From contig NZ_SSNX01000011.1 of assembly GCF_004801415.1 (NCBI RefSeq), positions 1 through 64,000 on the forward strand: DNA of 64,000 nucleotides, given 5' to 3'. The notes beneath the pieces are model-generated. The model was not told where the DNA came from. It saw nothing but the letters and a program-made list of their open reading frames with translations, and searched no databases. The stretch is from Deinococcus sp. KSM4-11. Lineage in GTDB: Bacteria > Deinococcota > Deinococci > Deinococcales > Deinococcaceae. The position numbers were made by a program, and so were the translations under genes. This document shows, one piece after another, positions 41,019 through 52,870 of this stretch (position 1 is its first letter; every line of letters begins with the position of its first letter).

Positions 41019-42125
41019 TCAGGCCTGTAGGTAAGCGGCGATCCGGCGGGCCTCGCGGGCGATCTCGCGCAGCATGCCGCTGGACGCCACATGAAAGCCG
41101 CAGAACGTCAGGCCCGGCTCGTGCGTGGGGCGGCCGCTGGTCATGGGCACGCCGTGGTCATCCAGCACGGGCACGCTGGTGTGCAGCCAGGCCAGGTTCG
41201 GCCGGAAGCCGGTGGCTAGGATCACGGCTTCGAAAGCTTCCTCGCGGCCGTCGATGAAGACCACACTGCCCGGCGTGAAGTGGTCGATGCCGGGCCGGAC
41301 GGCCAGTTCGCCGGACTTGACGAGGCGCACGGTGCCGACGTCCAGCACGGGAACGCGGCGGTGGCGGCGGATCTGCGTGATCGCTCCCTCGGCTGGGCGG
41401 CGCAGGCCATAGGGGCGCAGGTCGCCGATCAGGGCGCGGATGATGGGCGCGTTCACGGCGTCGGCCAGGGCGGAGGGCCAGCCCGCCTGAAGGATCCCCA
41501 GCGCTAGGGTGGGAATTCCGAGGATGTCGCGTGGAAGAACGTTGACGGGGCCGCGCACGGACACGGTCGGTCGCGCCCCCTGCTCGTGCAGGTCGAGGGC
41601 GATCTCGCCGCCGCTGTTCCCCAGGCCGACGACCAGCACCCGCTGACCCGCGTACGCCCGGCCACTGCGGTAGTCGCTGCTGTGCACCACCGGCCCGGTG
41701 AAGGTGTCCAGGCCGGGCCAGGTGGGGCGCACGGGCGCGGCCGTGTACCCGGTGGCGACGATCAGGTTCGGGGCCGTGAAGGGGCCGTCCATGGTGGTGA
41801 CCGTCCAGGTGCTCCCGTCGCGCCGGGCGTCCGTGACCTGGGCGCGCACCGCTTCGATCCCGAAGTGCCGGGCGTACCCGTCCAGGTAGGCGATCACCTG
41901 CTCCCGTGACGGGTAGCGCGGGTAGGTGCGCGGCATGGGGAAGCCCGGCAGCCCGGACGAACCCCTGGGCGTGTGCAGGTGCAGGCGCTCGTAGTGCCCG
42001 CGCCACGCGGACGCCGGGCCACGGGCGTCCAGCAGCGTGTACGGCACGCCCGCCTGCCCGAGGAGAGCGGCGACGGCCAGGCCCGCTGGCCCGGCTCCGA
42101 CGATCACGGCGCGTGGAGTGGTCAT
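41019..42125 (-). CDS. Flavin-dependent monooxygenase (FMO/YUCCA-like)
   Basis: A 368-residue FAD- and NADPH-dependent oxygenase-like protein. FAD loop VGAGPAGLAV at the start, NADPH loop VVGLGNSGGEI near 170 and ATGFRPNLAW near the end. A substrate is not predictable; relatives oxidise amines or sulfur compounds. Confidence 0.88.
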   Translation of the reverse strand: MTTPRAVIVGAGPAGLAVAALLGQAGVPYTLLDARGPASAWRGHYERLHLHTPRGSSGLPGFPMPRTYPRYPSREQVIAYLDGYARHFGIEAVRAQVTDARRDGSTWTVTTMDGPFTAPNLIVATGYTAAPVRPTWPGLDTFTGPVVHSSDYRSGRAYAGQRVLVVGLGNSGGEIALDLHEQGARPTVSVRGPVNVLPRDILGIPTLALGILQAGWPSALADAVNAPIIRALIGDLRPYGLRRPAEGAITQIRRHRRVPVLDVGTVRLVKSGELAVRPGIDHFTPGSVVFIDGREEAFEAVILATGFRPNLAWLHTSVPVLDDHGVPMTSGRPTHEPGLTFCGFHVASSGMLREIAREARRIAAYLQA

Positions 42126-42235
42126 GGCTAATCCGAGCGTACGCCCATCCAGGGGCGTCCGGCATGGCTGGTCAGCGCTGCTGAAGGTGCTTCAGGCTGC
42201 CGGACCTCAACGCCAACGCGGGTATCCTCTGGCGC

Positions 42236-43498
42236 ATGACTGCGACGACCCCGCACGCTGCCACGGCGCTGACCTTCGATGAGAAACTTCGCAACTACGC
42301 CCGCCTCGCGGTGCGCGTGGGCCTGGGCGTGAAGCCGGGACAGCGCGTGCTGGTGCAGGCACCGGTGGACACCGCGCCGCTGGCCCGCCTGGTGGTGCGC
42401 GAGGCCTACGCGGCCGGCGCGAGCTTCGTGGACGTCCGCTGGGACGACGACGACGTGGTGCTGGCCCGCTTCGAACTCGCCCCGGACGGGAGTTTTGACA
42501 CCATCAGCAAGTGGCGGGTCGATGCCGAACTGGAAACGGCGAACGCGGGAGGCGCGGTGCTGGCGATCCGCGCGACCGATCCGAACCTGCTGGGAAGCGT
42601 GGAGCAGGCGCGCGTGGCCGCGTACCAGAAGGCCCTGGCCACGTACCGCCGGCCGTACTCGCAGCAGGTCATGACCAACCGCCTGAACTGGAACCTGATC
42701 AGCGCCCCCATCCCCGGCTGGGCCACCCTGATGTTCCCGGACGTCGATGCCGACATGGCTGTGGAACAGCAGTGGGACGCGATCTTCGCCGCGACCCGCG
42801 CTGATCAGCCTGATCCGGTGGCCGCCTGGACGGAGCACCTCGCGCACCTGAAGCGCCGCCGGGACGTGCTGACCGGCAAGCAGTACCACGCGCTGCACTT
42901 CCAGGGCGGGGACACCGACCTGACGGTGGGTCTCGCCGACGACCACATCTGGGGGGGCGGCGCGGCCGACACGCCCGGCGGCATCACCTTCACGGCGAAC
43001 ATTCCCACCGAGGAAGTCTGGACCGCTCCGCACCGCGAGCGGGTGGACGGTGTGGTCGTGAGCACCAAGCCGCTGTCGTATCAGGGCGTGCTGATCGACG
43101 GCATCCGCATCGAGTTCCAGGGCGGGCGGATCGTGAACGCGAGCGCGCGGCAGGGCCAGGACGCCCTGACGCGCATGATCGACACGGACGAGGGCAGCCA
43201 CCGCCTGGGCGAGGTCGCGCTGGTGCCGGCCTCCAGCCCCATCAGCCGTTCCGGCCTGTTCTTCTTCAACACGCTGTACGACGAGAACGCCGCCAGTCAC
43301 ATCGCCATCGGCAGCGCGTACCGTTTCAACGTGCGGGGCGGCGTGGACATGAGCCTGGAGGACTTCCTGGCCACCGGCGGCAACGACTCCCTGACGCACG
43401 TGGACTGGATGATCGGGTCGGCCCAGATGGACGTGGACGGCCTCGCGAAGGACGGCACCCGCGAGCCCGTGATGCGCGCGGGCGAATTCGTGATCTGA
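42236..43498 (+). CDS. M29-family aminopeptidase
   Basis: A 420-residue metallo-aminopeptidase like Thermus aminopeptidase T. The metal ligands lie in NIPTEEVWTAP (Glu), RLGEVALV (Glu), ASHIAIG (His) and HVDWMIG (His, Asp). TATCCT lies 7 bases before the ATG. Confidence 0.93.
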   Translation: MTATTPHAATALTFDEKLRNYARLAVRVGLGVKPGQRVLVQAPVDTAPLARLVVREAYAAGASFVDVRWDDDDVVLARFELAPDGSFDTISKWRVDAELETANAGGAVLAIRATDPNLLGSVEQARVAAYQKALATYRRPYSQQVMTNRLNWNLISAPIPGWATLMFPDVDADMAVEQQWDAIFAATRADQPDPVAAWTEHLAHLKRRRDVLTGKQYHALHFQGGDTDLTVGLADDHIWGGGAADTPGGITFTANIPTEEVWTAPHRERVDGVVVSTKPLSYQGVLIDGIRIEFQGGRIVNASARQGQDALTRMIDTDEGSHRLGEVALVPASSPISRSGLFFFNTLYDENAASHIAIGSAYRFNVRGGVDMSLEDFLATGGNDSLTHVDWMIGSAQMDVDGLAKDGTREPVMRAGEFVI

Positions 43499-43501
43499 GC
43501 A

Positions 43502-43560
43502 CGGAACAGCAGAGGGCGGAGAGCCGGGATATCCCTGACTCTCCGCCCTCTGCTGTTCCG
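43502..43560. terminator. 22-bp perfect hairpin between convergent genes
   Basis: The bases 43502-43523 and 43539-43560 are perfectly complementary (GC-rich, 22 pairs) around a 15-base loop that contains GGGATATCCC, itself a palindrome. It separates the aminopeptidase and carbonic anhydrase genes. It has no T-run. Confidence 0.7.
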
Positions 43561-43567
43561 GCGGCGC

Positions 43568-44299
43568 CTAGGGCAGCAGATCCTCGTCCTCCACGAGGAA
43601 ATCCACGGCGCCGGAGCCGATCTCGTAGTACCCGCCGACCACGCGGATGCGGCCCTCAGCCTCGGCCTGGGCGATCAGGGGGTGCTCGCGCAGGATCTTC
43701 GCCTGAAGGCGGATGTTGTTCAGCACCGCCTCGCGCATGCGGGCTTTCTTGTCGCGGATGGCGGGCAGGTTCGCCACGCTGGGCTGGATGCGGCGGATCA
43801 GCGCCTGGAGGTTCTCGGGCTCCTGCGCGATCTTCTCCTCGGGCAGCAGCGCGGCGGCCACCGCTCCGCACCCCTCGTGGCCCATGACCATGATCAGGTG
43901 CACGTCCAGGTGCTCGATGGCGTACTCCAGCGTCCCCAGTCCGGCCTCGCCGACGACATTCCCGGCGACGCGCACCACGAACAGCTGACCCAGGCCCTGG
44001 TCGAACACCAGTTCCACCGGGACGCGGCTGTCGCTGCAGGCCAGCACGGCGGCGTAGGGGGTCTGGCCCATGATGTGCGCGCGGCGTTCGTTCGCTCCGA
44101 TCTCCGGGCGGGCCACCTGGCCGCTGAAGAAGCGCGCGTTGCCGTCCTTGAGGGCCTGGATAGCGGCCTCCGGCGTCTGGACGTCGGCGTCCTTGAGGTC
44201 GGCGATGTCTTCCATGCTTGCGCCACGCCGGATGGCGTCCAGAATGCGACGTTGCAGGTCGGCGGCGAGAAGTTCGGCGGGATCGTCCATGTGCGCCAT
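43568..44299 (-). CDS. Beta-class carbonic anhydrase
   Basis: A 243-residue enzyme that hydrates CO2. Zinc ligands Cys88, His141, Cys144 with the Asp90-Arg92 dyad (ACSDSR, MGHEGCG). Starts at ATG 44299 or 44290. It is divergent from the next gene across 29 bases. Confidence 0.93.
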   Translation of the reverse strand: MAHMDDPAELLAADLQRRILDAIRRGASMEDIADLKDADVQTPEAAIQALKDGNARFFSGQVARPEIGANERRAHIMGQTPYAAVLACSDSRVPVELVFDQGLGQLFVVRVAGNVVGEAGLGTLEYAIEHLDVHLIMVMGHEGCGAVAAALLPEEKIAQEPENLQALIRRIQPSVANLPAIRDKKARMREAVLNNIRLQAKILREHPLIAQAEAEGRIRVVGGYYEIGSGAVDFLVEDEDLLP

Positions 44300-44328
44300 G
44301 CTAGCGGCCCGGCCGGTATTCTGGAGGC

Positions 44329-44694
44329 ATGACGGACGATGCCCCCGGCCTGAGCGACCTGCTGGAGCGGTACGCCATGCTGCGCGACACGATCCAGGGC
44401 CTGGAGGCCGAGCGGGACGACCTGGGCGTGCAGATCAAGGCCGCGCTGGGGGCTGGTGAACACGCCGAGACCGACCTGTACCGCGCGGTTCTGAAGGTCT
44501 CGCGCCGCATCGAGTACCCGCTCGACCGGTTCCGCGAGGCCTTTGGGGACGCGGCGGCGCTGGAGGTCGCGACCGTGGACCGGAAGAAGGCCGAGGCCCT
44601 GGCGCAGGCCGGTGACCTGGACGGCGACCGGCTGCGTGACCTGGCCGTGGTGAAGGAAACGCAGGCCCTGGTGTTGCAGAGCAAGACCCGCTGA
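44329..44694 (+). CDS. Hypothetical coiled-coil protein
   Basis: A 121-residue highly charged helical protein; residues 8-42 look like a coiled coil ([20 protein letters not shown]). No family recognised. TATTCT lies 6 bases before the ATG. Confidence 0.6.
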   Translation: MTDDAPGLSDLLERYAMLRDTIQGLEAERDDLGVQIKAALGAGEHAETDLYRAVLKVSRRIEYPLDRFREAFGDAAALEVATVDRKKAEALAQAGDLDGDRLRDLAVVKETQALVLQSKTR

Positions 44695-44764
44695 CCGGCG
44701 CCTGCTGACGGTTCACTGACGCGGGGCGGACGCCGACGTGACAGCCGGAGCGCACCGTGAACGC

Positions 44765-44962
44765 ATGAAGATCCTTCCAGTGGTTGGTGCCCCAGGTCTC
44801 GCTGCGGGCGCGCCCTTTCCGTCCATGATCGGGTGGCGCTTCGGCCCCTGGGAATACCACGGCGAGTGGTTGGCACACGACATCCACCTGCGAACCGAGC
44901 GGGAGGTGCGGCTGGCGCGGCAACGTGGGGCGGAGTCGCTGCTCGAACGCCTGACGCGGTAG
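44765..44962 (+). CDS. Hypothetical 65-residue protein
   Basis: A small basic protein with an aromatic middle (GWRFGPWEYHGEWLAHD) and a charged C-terminal helix. No family recognised. A GC hairpin follows. Confidence 0.45.
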   Translation: MKILPVVGAPGLAAGAPFPSMIGWRFGPWEYHGEWLAHDIHLRTEREVRLARQRGAESLLERLTR

Positions 44963-44977
44963 GGCCGGCACGCAAAC

Positions 44978-44997
44978 GCCCCGCCGGCGGGCGGGGC
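44978..44997. terminator. GC hairpin between small gene and SRP RNA
   Basis: GCCCCGCC (44978-44985) pairs with GGCGGGGC (44990-44997), loop GGCG. Confidence 0.6.
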
Positions 44998-45017
44998 AGG
45001 AGAACGAGATGAAAAAA

Positions 45018-45120
<103 letters not shown>

Positions 45121-45126
45121 CCCAGG

Positions 45127-45132
45127 ACAATA
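45127..45132 (-). promoter_or_regulatory. Candidate ffs -10 box
   Basis: TATTGT (minus strand) preceded by TGC forms an extended -10 about 7 bases before the RNA 5' end. No clear -35. Confidence 0.45.
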
Positions 45133-45195
45133 GCACACCGGCACTGAGTCGACGGTGGGGGCTGGGCCAGCACAGTGTGGGCCCGGCCAATAGGC

Positions 45196-45227
45196 AACGC
45201 CGGAACCTTTTCACGGATTCCGGCGTT
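45196..45227 (-). terminator. Hairpin after tRNA-Leu
   Basis: AACGCCGGAA and TTCCGGCGTT pair perfectly (10 bp) around a 12-base loop, 7 bases beyond the CCA end. No strong T-run. Confidence 0.6.
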
Positions 45228-45233
45228 CAGAAC

Positions 45234-45317
<84 letters not shown>

Positions 45318-45342
45318 CAGAGGTGTCTGAGGAGCGGAAGTA

Positions 45343-45371
45343 ATACTAGGGGTGGCCCCCGGCCCTGTCAA
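45343..45371 (-). promoter_or_regulatory. tRNA-Leu promoter
   Basis: TTGACA (45371-45366) and TAGTAT (45348-45343), spacer 17 bases, about 27 bases before the mature 5' end. Near consensus. Confidence 0.75.
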
Positions 45372-45434
45372 GCCGAGGAGCGGGATCGCGTGACCCCAGA
45401 TCGGGCTGTGGAGAGCCGCGCAGCAGCGCCGAGC

Positions 45435-45465
45435 TTGACCGGCCACCCCCGCCGCGTGGTATGTT
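45435..45465 (+). promoter_or_regulatory. Candidate rpsO promoter
   Basis: TTGACC (45435-45440) and TATGTT (45460-45465), spacer 19 bases; the -10 is preceded by TGG. The leader to rpsO is about 85 bases and could hold an S15 autoregulatory structure, which I did not identify. Confidence 0.4.
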
Positions 45466-45557
45466 CACGTTTGCCGCCGCAAGCGGTTCGGGCCGCCAAA
45501 GGGCGGATTTTGCCGGGCTGCCGCGCGCGGGACATCCAGAAACACGAGAGGTTCACC

Positions 45558-45833
<276 letters not shown>

Positions 45834-45848
45834 GCGCTCCAGTTCCGG

Positions 45849-45880
45849 CACCGCCGCTCCTGATCGGGGCGGCGGTGTTT
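45849..45880 (+). terminator. Terminator of rpsO
   Basis: CACCGCCGCTCC (45849-45860) pairs with GGGGCGGCGGTG (45866-45877, including one T-G pair), then TTT. Confidence 0.75.
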
Positions 45881-45906
45881 CATGTCTGACAGAGCGCTGC
45901 TGTCGG

Positions 45907-46365
45907 TCAGCGGTCGCCGGTGGCGGGCAGGGCGCGATCCGACACGGTGCGCCAGTCGCCGCTGGCCACCGTCTGCGCTCCGGCCTGGGCCAGACGGTCG
46001 GCGCGGGCGTACAGGTACACCCAGGCGGGCTCGTCCTGACCAGCCACCTGCACGGTCACGGCGGCGCGGCGGTACAGCGGAGGGGTCTCGTGCAGGCCCT
46101 CCAGGGCGTCGAGGAAGGACAACACAGTGGGCCACTCGGCCGGCGCATAGGTGAGGGCATAACCCGTGACCATGTCCGTGTCCGTTCCTGAAACCACGCC
46201 CGGATACGCCTCGGGGCGCAGATCGATCAGACGGTACCCGGACAGCGTGGCGGGCCGGGCCTGGAAGTCCCCACCCTGCCGGGCGACGTGTTCGTTGCGT
46301 TCGCCCGGCATCAGGGTGCCGTACACGAAGACGGTGGTCAGGGCCGGCGAATCTGGGGGGGTCAT
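45907..46365 (-). CDS. Gamma-glutamylcyclotransferase-like protein
   Basis: A 152-residue protein of the GGCT/AIG2 type: [12 protein letters not shown] for the substrate loop, [16 protein letters not shown] with the probable catalytic Glu. Its substrate may be gamma-glutamyl amines. TATAAA lies 8 bases before the ATG. Confidence 0.8.
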   Translation of the reverse strand: MTPPDSPALTTVFVYGTLMPGERNEHVARQGGDFQARPATLSGYRLIDLRPEAYPGVVSGTDTDMVTGYALTYAPAEWPTVLSFLDALEGLHETPPLYRRAAVTVQVAGQDEPAWVYLYARADRLAQAGAQTVASGDWRTVSDRALPATGDR

Positions 46366-46390
46366 CGACGCCCTTTATAGCCGCTGGGGC

Positions 46391-47083
46391 TCACAGGCGC
46401 TGTCCCTGCGGCTGGTGGAAGTACACGCGGCCGACCACCGTGACTTCCTCGGGCTTCACGGGCGGGTGATCCGGATTGTCGCTGGTGAGCCACAGGGACG
46501 GCCCGAAGCGGCGCAGGCGTTTGACGGTCAGGCCCAGGCCAGGCATGTGCAGCACGTAGATGCGGCCCTCGCGCAGATCAAGGTCGCCGGGGTCGATGTA
46601 GATGCGGTCGCCGGGGCGGATGCCGCCGGCCTCGGTGGTCATGGAGTCGCCGTTCACCTCCAGCACCAGCATGCCTGGCCGGTGGTCGCGGGCCGGGACG
46701 AGTTCATGGTCGATGATGCTGGCTGTGTCCTCAGTGACGGGCAGACCAGCGGTGGCCAGGGCACGGACGGGCACCCGCACGACCTCCAGGAGACCCAGCA
46801 CGTCTTCACCGGGGGGCGGGCCGAGCAGCGGCAGGCCTGTGCGCGCGACCCACTCGCCAGCGGTGATGTCCAGGGCGCGGCGCAGGGCGTCCTGCCGGGC
46901 AGGCGTGAGGGCCTGGAGGGCGCGGGTGCCCGCTTCCAGGCGGCTCAGGTATGACTGGGTGATGTGCGTGTCCGGCCCGCCGTATTCGCGGGTGGCCGCG
47001 CTGATCTCGGTCTGGCGGAGGCCCAGGGCCGTGCGGTGGCCACGCAGCCAGGCGGGCAGGGAGGCGTCCTGGGTCGGGGGCAT
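46391..47083 (-). CDS. S24-peptidase repressor (LexA/CI-like)
   Basis: A 230-residue repressor. Residues 12-60 form an HTH (RTALGLRQTEISAATRE, then ITQSYLSRLEAG). The C-terminal S24 domain has Ser147 in NGDSM and Lys188 in LTVKRL, and ATAGLPV with Ala112-Gly113 fits the self-cleavage site. So it is built to be inactivated by RecA-stimulated self-cleavage or a similar signal. TACACT lies 7 bases before the ATG; another promoter and a palindrome lie further up. It is divergent from a small membrane protein. Confidence 0.88.
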   Translation of the reverse strand: MPPTQDASLPAWLRGHRTALGLRQTEISAATREYGGPDTHITQSYLSRLEAGTRALQALTPARQDALRRALDITAGEWVARTGLPLLGPPPGEDVLGLLEVVRVPVRALATAGLPVTEDTASIIDHELVPARDHRPGMLVLEVNGDSMTTEAGGIRPGDRIYIDPGDLDLREGRIYVLHMPGLGLTVKRLRRFGPSLWLTSDNPDHPPVKPEEVTVVGRVYFHQPQGQRL

Positions 47084-47117
47084 GCCGGTCAGTGTAGCGG
47101 TGGACGTGGGGCGTGAA

Positions 47118-47146
47118 TGAATACTGAACCCCTTGAAATATGTCTA
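47118..47146 (-). promoter_or_regulatory. Second candidate promoter of the S24 repressor
   Basis: TAGACA (47146-47141) and TATTCA (47123-47118), spacer 17 bases. The -35 box lies inside the palindrome at 47139-47154. Confidence 0.45.
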
Positions 47147-47161
47147 TAGTCATACTACTGT
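47133..47161 (+). promoter_or_regulatory. Candidate promoter of holin-like gene
   Basis: TTGAAA (47133-47138) and TACTGT (47156-47161), spacer 17 bases. The spacer is almost wholly occupied by the palindrome. Confidence 0.5.
47139..47157. promoter_or_regulatory. Palindromic operator candidate
   Basis: TATGTCTATAGTCATA (47139-47154) is symmetric in 14 of 16 positions. TAGT-CAT-ACTA (47147-47157) overlaps it. It covers promoter elements of both divergent genes. Confidence 0.55.
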
Positions 47162-47205
47162 GGGCTTCCGATTCCGCTCTCACCGTAATTGCCCTGGAGG
47201 TCATC

Positions 47206-47562
47206 ATGTCCGACGCCGCTCCCCCCACCTCCGCCCTGCTGCTGTGGCTGCCGACCCTGGCCACCGCCTTCACCGCCGGCACGGTCACGCAACTGGCCCG
47301 GCAACTGGCCGCGCCCGGCACGCTGCGCCTGCGCACCACGGTCGCGCTCGCGGTGGCCGCCGGGATCGCCGCCCTGAGCGTCGTCGCGCTGCTGGCCGTC
47401 ACGCTGCCGGCCCAGACCTCCCCGGCCCTGCTGCTGGCCGCCGCATGCGTGACCGGCTGGAGCGGCCCCGGCATCCTCGCGCGGCTCGGCAGCGTGGTCG
47501 AACGGCGGCTGGGACTCCCCGGCGCCACGCAACCCTTCGATCCTCCCGCGGATCAGCCGTGA
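47206..47562 (+). CDS. Small holin-like membrane protein
   Basis: A 118-residue protein with three hydrophobic segments (residues 8-30, 42-65, 70-90) and a charged C-terminus; the third contains GWSGPGIL. Size and layout recall some phage holins, but the identity is uncertain. CTGGAGG precedes the ATG at 47206 by 6 bases. It is divergent from the S24 repressor and lies 65 bases before the HtrA-like gene. Confidence 0.55.
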   Translation: MSDAAPPTSALLLWLPTLATAFTAGTVTQLARQLAAPGTLRLRTTVALAVAAGIAALSVVALLAVTLPAQTSPALLLAAACVTGWSGPGILARLGSVVERRLGLPGATQPFDPPADQP

Positions 47563-47627
47563 CGCGGATCATCCGGGATGGAAACGCACGCTACACACCC
47601 CCCGAAAAGCGCACCGCAGAATGCAGC

Positions 47628-48857
47628 ATGAACGCTGAGTCAGCCCGCCCGGGGCGCCCTGCTCCGTCTGCCTTTCGCGCGGCCCTGCTGGGGCTGACCC
47701 TGCTGCTGTCCGGGCCTGCTGGCGCGCAGGGCACCCTGCCTTCCCCGCCGGACACGCCGCTCGCGCCGGTTGTGACGCCGATCGCGCCCCCCCGCACCAA
47801 CGTCAAGACGAACCGCGCCACGCCATCCAAGCCGCTGAGCGCCGCCGAGCAGAAGATGCTGGCCGCCCTGTACGCCAAGGTGCGGCCCGCCACGCTCCGG
47901 ATCGAGCAGTGCCCGCCCACCAACTGCGCCGCGCCCGACGGGATCGGTACGGGTGTGCTGATCTCGGCCGATGGCCTGGCCCTGACGGCGTACCACGTAG
48001 TCTCCAAGGCCCGTGCCCTGAGCGCCCAGACGCTCGACAAGAAACGCTACCCGGTCGAGGTGCTGGGCTTCGACGAACAGCACGATCTGGCGGTGCTGCG
48101 CGTGAACGTGCCCAAAAACACGCCGTACCTGACACTGACCGGCAAGCTGCCCGCCGTGGGAGATATCGAACTGGCGGTCGGCAACGGCAACGGCGACTTC
48201 CTGACGTCCAAGACCGGCCGCCTGACGGCGCTGAACGCCGAGGCGGGTCGCGCCGATTTCCCGCCCGGCACGCTGGAACTCGACGCCCCGCTGATTCCCG
48301 GGGACAGCGGCGGCCCGATCGTGAACGCGAAGGGCGAACTGGCGGGCATCGTGAGCTACATCCGGCTGTCCCCCAGCATGATGATCAACAACGGCACGAC
48401 GCCCGGCGTCTACCGCTCCTACGCCGTGCCGATCACGCTGACCGACGCTTTGCTGGCCGAGCTGAAGACCGGTGTGAAACGCGACGCGCCGGTGATCGGC
48501 GTGGGGCTCTCCCAGGCCTTTGATCCGGCGTTCATGCTGGACGAGGAGGGCTTCCGGATGCTCAGCGACGTTCTGAAGCTCGGCCCCACGCCCGGCGCGT
48601 TCTTCACGAGCGTCAGTGCAGGCAGTCCGGCGGCGCTGGCGGGCCTCAAGCCGCTGCGGCTGAACTCCAACCAGGAGCGGGAATCCGGGGACATCGTGAC
48701 CGAGGTGAACGGCAAGCGGGTGCTGAACTTCAGCCAGTTCCAGTACGCCGTGAGGGCCTACCGCGTGGGAGACACGGTCACGCTGACCGTGTTGCGCGAC
48801 GGCAAGACGCTGAAACTGCCGATCACGCTGACGGGCAGCACGAAAGTCAATAACTGA
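47628..48857 (+). CDS. Secreted HtrA-like serine protease with PDZ domain
   Basis: A 409-residue protein. A signal peptide (about 1-35) and a Pro/Thr-rich linker precede the trypsin-like domain with His123 (TAYHVV), Asp153 (DLAVLR) and Ser227 (GDSGGP); a PDZ-like domain ends the protein (about 310-405: [21 protein letters not shown]). It probably degrades or refolds damaged extracytoplasmic proteins. It may be co-transcribed with the holin-like gene. Confidence 0.88.
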   Translation: MNAESARPGRPAPSAFRAALLGLTLLLSGPAGAQGTLPSPPDTPLAPVVTPIAPPRTNVKTNRATPSKPLSAAEQKMLAALYAKVRPATLRIEQCPPTNCAAPDGIGTGVLISADGLALTAYHVVSKARALSAQTLDKKRYPVEVLGFDEQHDLAVLRVNVPKNTPYLTLTGKLPAVGDIELAVGNGNGDFLTSKTGRLTALNAEAGRADFPPGTLELDAPLIPGDSGGPIVNAKGELAGIVSYIRLSPSMMINNGTTPGVYRSYAVPITLTDALLAELKTGVKRDAPVIGVGLSQAFDPAFMLDEEGFRMLSDVLKLGPTPGAFFTSVSAGSPAALAGLKPLRLNSNQERESGDIVTEVNGKRVLNFSQFQYAVRAYRVGDTVTLTVLRDGKTLKLPITLTGSTKVNN

Positions 48858-48870
48858 GGCGCAGGGGCAG

Positions 48871-48909
48871 GGTCGGTGAGTCTTGTGTGGCTCACCGGCC
48901 TTCTGGTTT
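48871..48909 (+). terminator. Terminator of HtrA-like gene
   Basis: GGTCGGTGAG (48871-48880) pairs with CTCACCGGCC (48891-48900), then TTCTGGTTT. Confidence 0.7.
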
Positions 48910-49041
48910 GTCCTGTGGGTGAGTTCGGCGGCCGGATATGACGATATTTTCGGGCGATAAGCAGGACTCGGTAACGGTCAGATTTCGCCGCCTGGAACGA
49001 CTTGCAATGAACACGACGCGACACACTCTCAAGAACCCCTC

Positions 49042-49069
49042 TTGACAATTATGCTTAAAACAGAATAAT
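49042..49069 (+). promoter_or_regulatory. Consensus promoter, leaderless
   Basis: TTGACA (49042-49047) and AATAAT (49064-49069), spacer 16 bases; initiation would fall at or next to the ATG at 49076. ATTAT (49048-49052 region) and ATAAT (49065-49069) form an inverted repeat across the spacer. Confidence 0.7.
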
Positions 49070-49075
49070 GCGGGT

Positions 49076-49531
49076 ATGGACACCCTGAAGAAAGCCGGAG
49101 CGATGCTCGCGCACCTCGACCTCTTCCACACCATGCTGGACCTGCGAAGCCTGCTGCAACTGGCCGCGCACATGGAAGAACGCGGTGACCGGGTCACCCT
49201 GATCAGCGCCGACACGATCACCCTGGTCGGGCAGGGCATGACCAGCGAGCCCAGCCTGAGCACCAGCAAGGGCGCGACCATCCAGGCGACCACCGCGTAC
49301 CGCGTCCTGCAGGGACTCAAGGGCCACGACGCGCCCGAATACGCCGTGACCCGCGAGGAACTCTCCGCGCTGAACGCCCGCGCGGTGATGGAACTCGAGG
49401 GGGGCGACGCCCTGCGCGCCTTCGCGGACACCCTGACCCGCATCACGGCCAGCGCGGATGCCAGCCCGGAACGACCCGCCCGTGCCCGCCGCCTGCCGGA
49501 AGGCGAGGGCGCCGAAACGCCCGCCGCGTAA
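49076..49531 (+). CDS. Conserved hypothetical protein with strong promoter
   Basis: A 151-residue protein. Residues 1-40 look like amphipathic helices (AHLDLFHTMLDLRSLLQLAAHM); the middle is alpha/beta (DRVTLISADTITLVG); the C-terminus is basic and Pro-rich. No family recognised. The composition and the near-consensus promoter suggest abundant expression. The transcript is probably leaderless. Confidence 0.7.
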   Translation: MDTLKKAGAMLAHLDLFHTMLDLRSLLQLAAHMEERGDRVTLISADTITLVGQGMTSEPSLSTSKGATIQATTAYRVLQGLKGHDAPEYAVTREELSALNARAVMELEGGDALRAFADTLTRITASADASPERPARARRLPEGEGAETPAA

Positions 49532-49552
49532 CCCCTCAAGACCCACGACCTC

Positions 49553-49608
49553 CACCGGGCCGGAGCGCACTGGGCAGAACAGCCCGCCGTGCTCCGGCCC
49601 GGTGCTTT
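49553..49608 (+). terminator. Terminator hairpin
   Basis: CACCGGGCCGGAGC (49553-49566) pairs with GCTCCGGCCCGGTG (49591-49604); an inner GGGC/GCCC stem lies in the loop. CTTTG follows. Confidence 0.7.
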
Positions 49609-49643
49609 GTCCACCGTTCATCAAGGGCTGGCACACTGACGCG

Positions 49644-50312
49644 GTGCGTGTCCTCCCTCTGCTCCTGTCTCTCCTGTTTCCCGTGACGGCCCTGGCCTCT
49701 CCGGCCACGACGCTTCTGGCGGCCGGACAGTACGCGCAGGCCTACGAGGCGGCCCGCACGGCGGGAAACGACCTGGAGGCGAGCGACGCCGCACTGGCCG
49801 AGGCCCTGTACCACGCGGCCGATCCGCGCGTGTGGCTCGACCGGGCGGTGGATTCAGGCCGCGCCGCCACACACGCCGCGCCGGACGACGCCCATGCCCA
49901 CCTGACCCTGGGCACGGCCCTGTGTTCCCAGGCCGCGCGGGGCGGGTACACGCTGGGTGCCTTCCGGCTGTCCCGCGCGTGCCGGGCAGAGTACGAACGC
50001 AGCCTGAGCCTGAACCCCGATCTGGCCGAGACGCGCGCCGCGCTGGCCCGCTGGCATTCGGGCGCGTGGGTACGCGCAGGTCTGATCGGCGGGGGGAGTC
50101 CGGACACGGCCCGCCGGCTGGCCGCCGCCGCACAGGCGCAGGAACCGGCGAACCTGCGCGTGCTGGTGCAGGTCGGGCTGGTCGCCCTGGATCTGCGGGA
50201 CAGCGGCTGGGCCAGGGTGGCCTTCCAGCAGGTACTGGCCCTCGCTCCTGCCGACGCCCAGGAGCGGGCGCTGCAGGCCGTGGCCCGCGCGAACCTGGAT
50301 CAGCTGCGGTAG
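49644..50312 (+). CDS. Secreted TPR-like protein
   Basis: A 222-residue protein with a signal peptide (1-18, [18 protein letters not shown]) after a GTG start at 49644. It contains about four helical repeats of TPR type (for example [39 protein letters not shown] and [18 protein letters not shown]). Probably a periplasmic scaffold of unknown partner. Confidence 0.7.
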   Translation: MRVLPLLLSLLFPVTALASPATTLLAAGQYAQAYEAARTAGNDLEASDAALAEALYHAADPRVWLDRAVDSGRAATHAAPDDAHAHLTLGTALCSQAARGGYTLGAFRLSRACRAEYERSLSLNPDLAETRAALARWHSGAWVRAGLIGGGSPDTARRLAAAAQAQEPANLRVLVQVGLVALDLRDSGWARVAFQQVLALAPADAQERALQAVARANLDQLR

Positions 50313-50370
50313 CGCCAGATTGATAGTCCGGTATCCACGCGCCGCGCGCGGCGCCGCTATCCTGACGGGC

Positions 50371-52815
<2,445 letters not shown>

Positions 52816-52870
52816 GCCAGCCGCGCTCATTCCAGCGCTGACCGCCGGGCCGCCCGACTACAGTGGTGGC

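Noticed and set aside
47140..47208. An upstream ATG (47140) as start of the holin-like protein
   Set aside because: It lies inside the promoter and operator. The ATG at 47206 has a good ribosome site (GGAGG).
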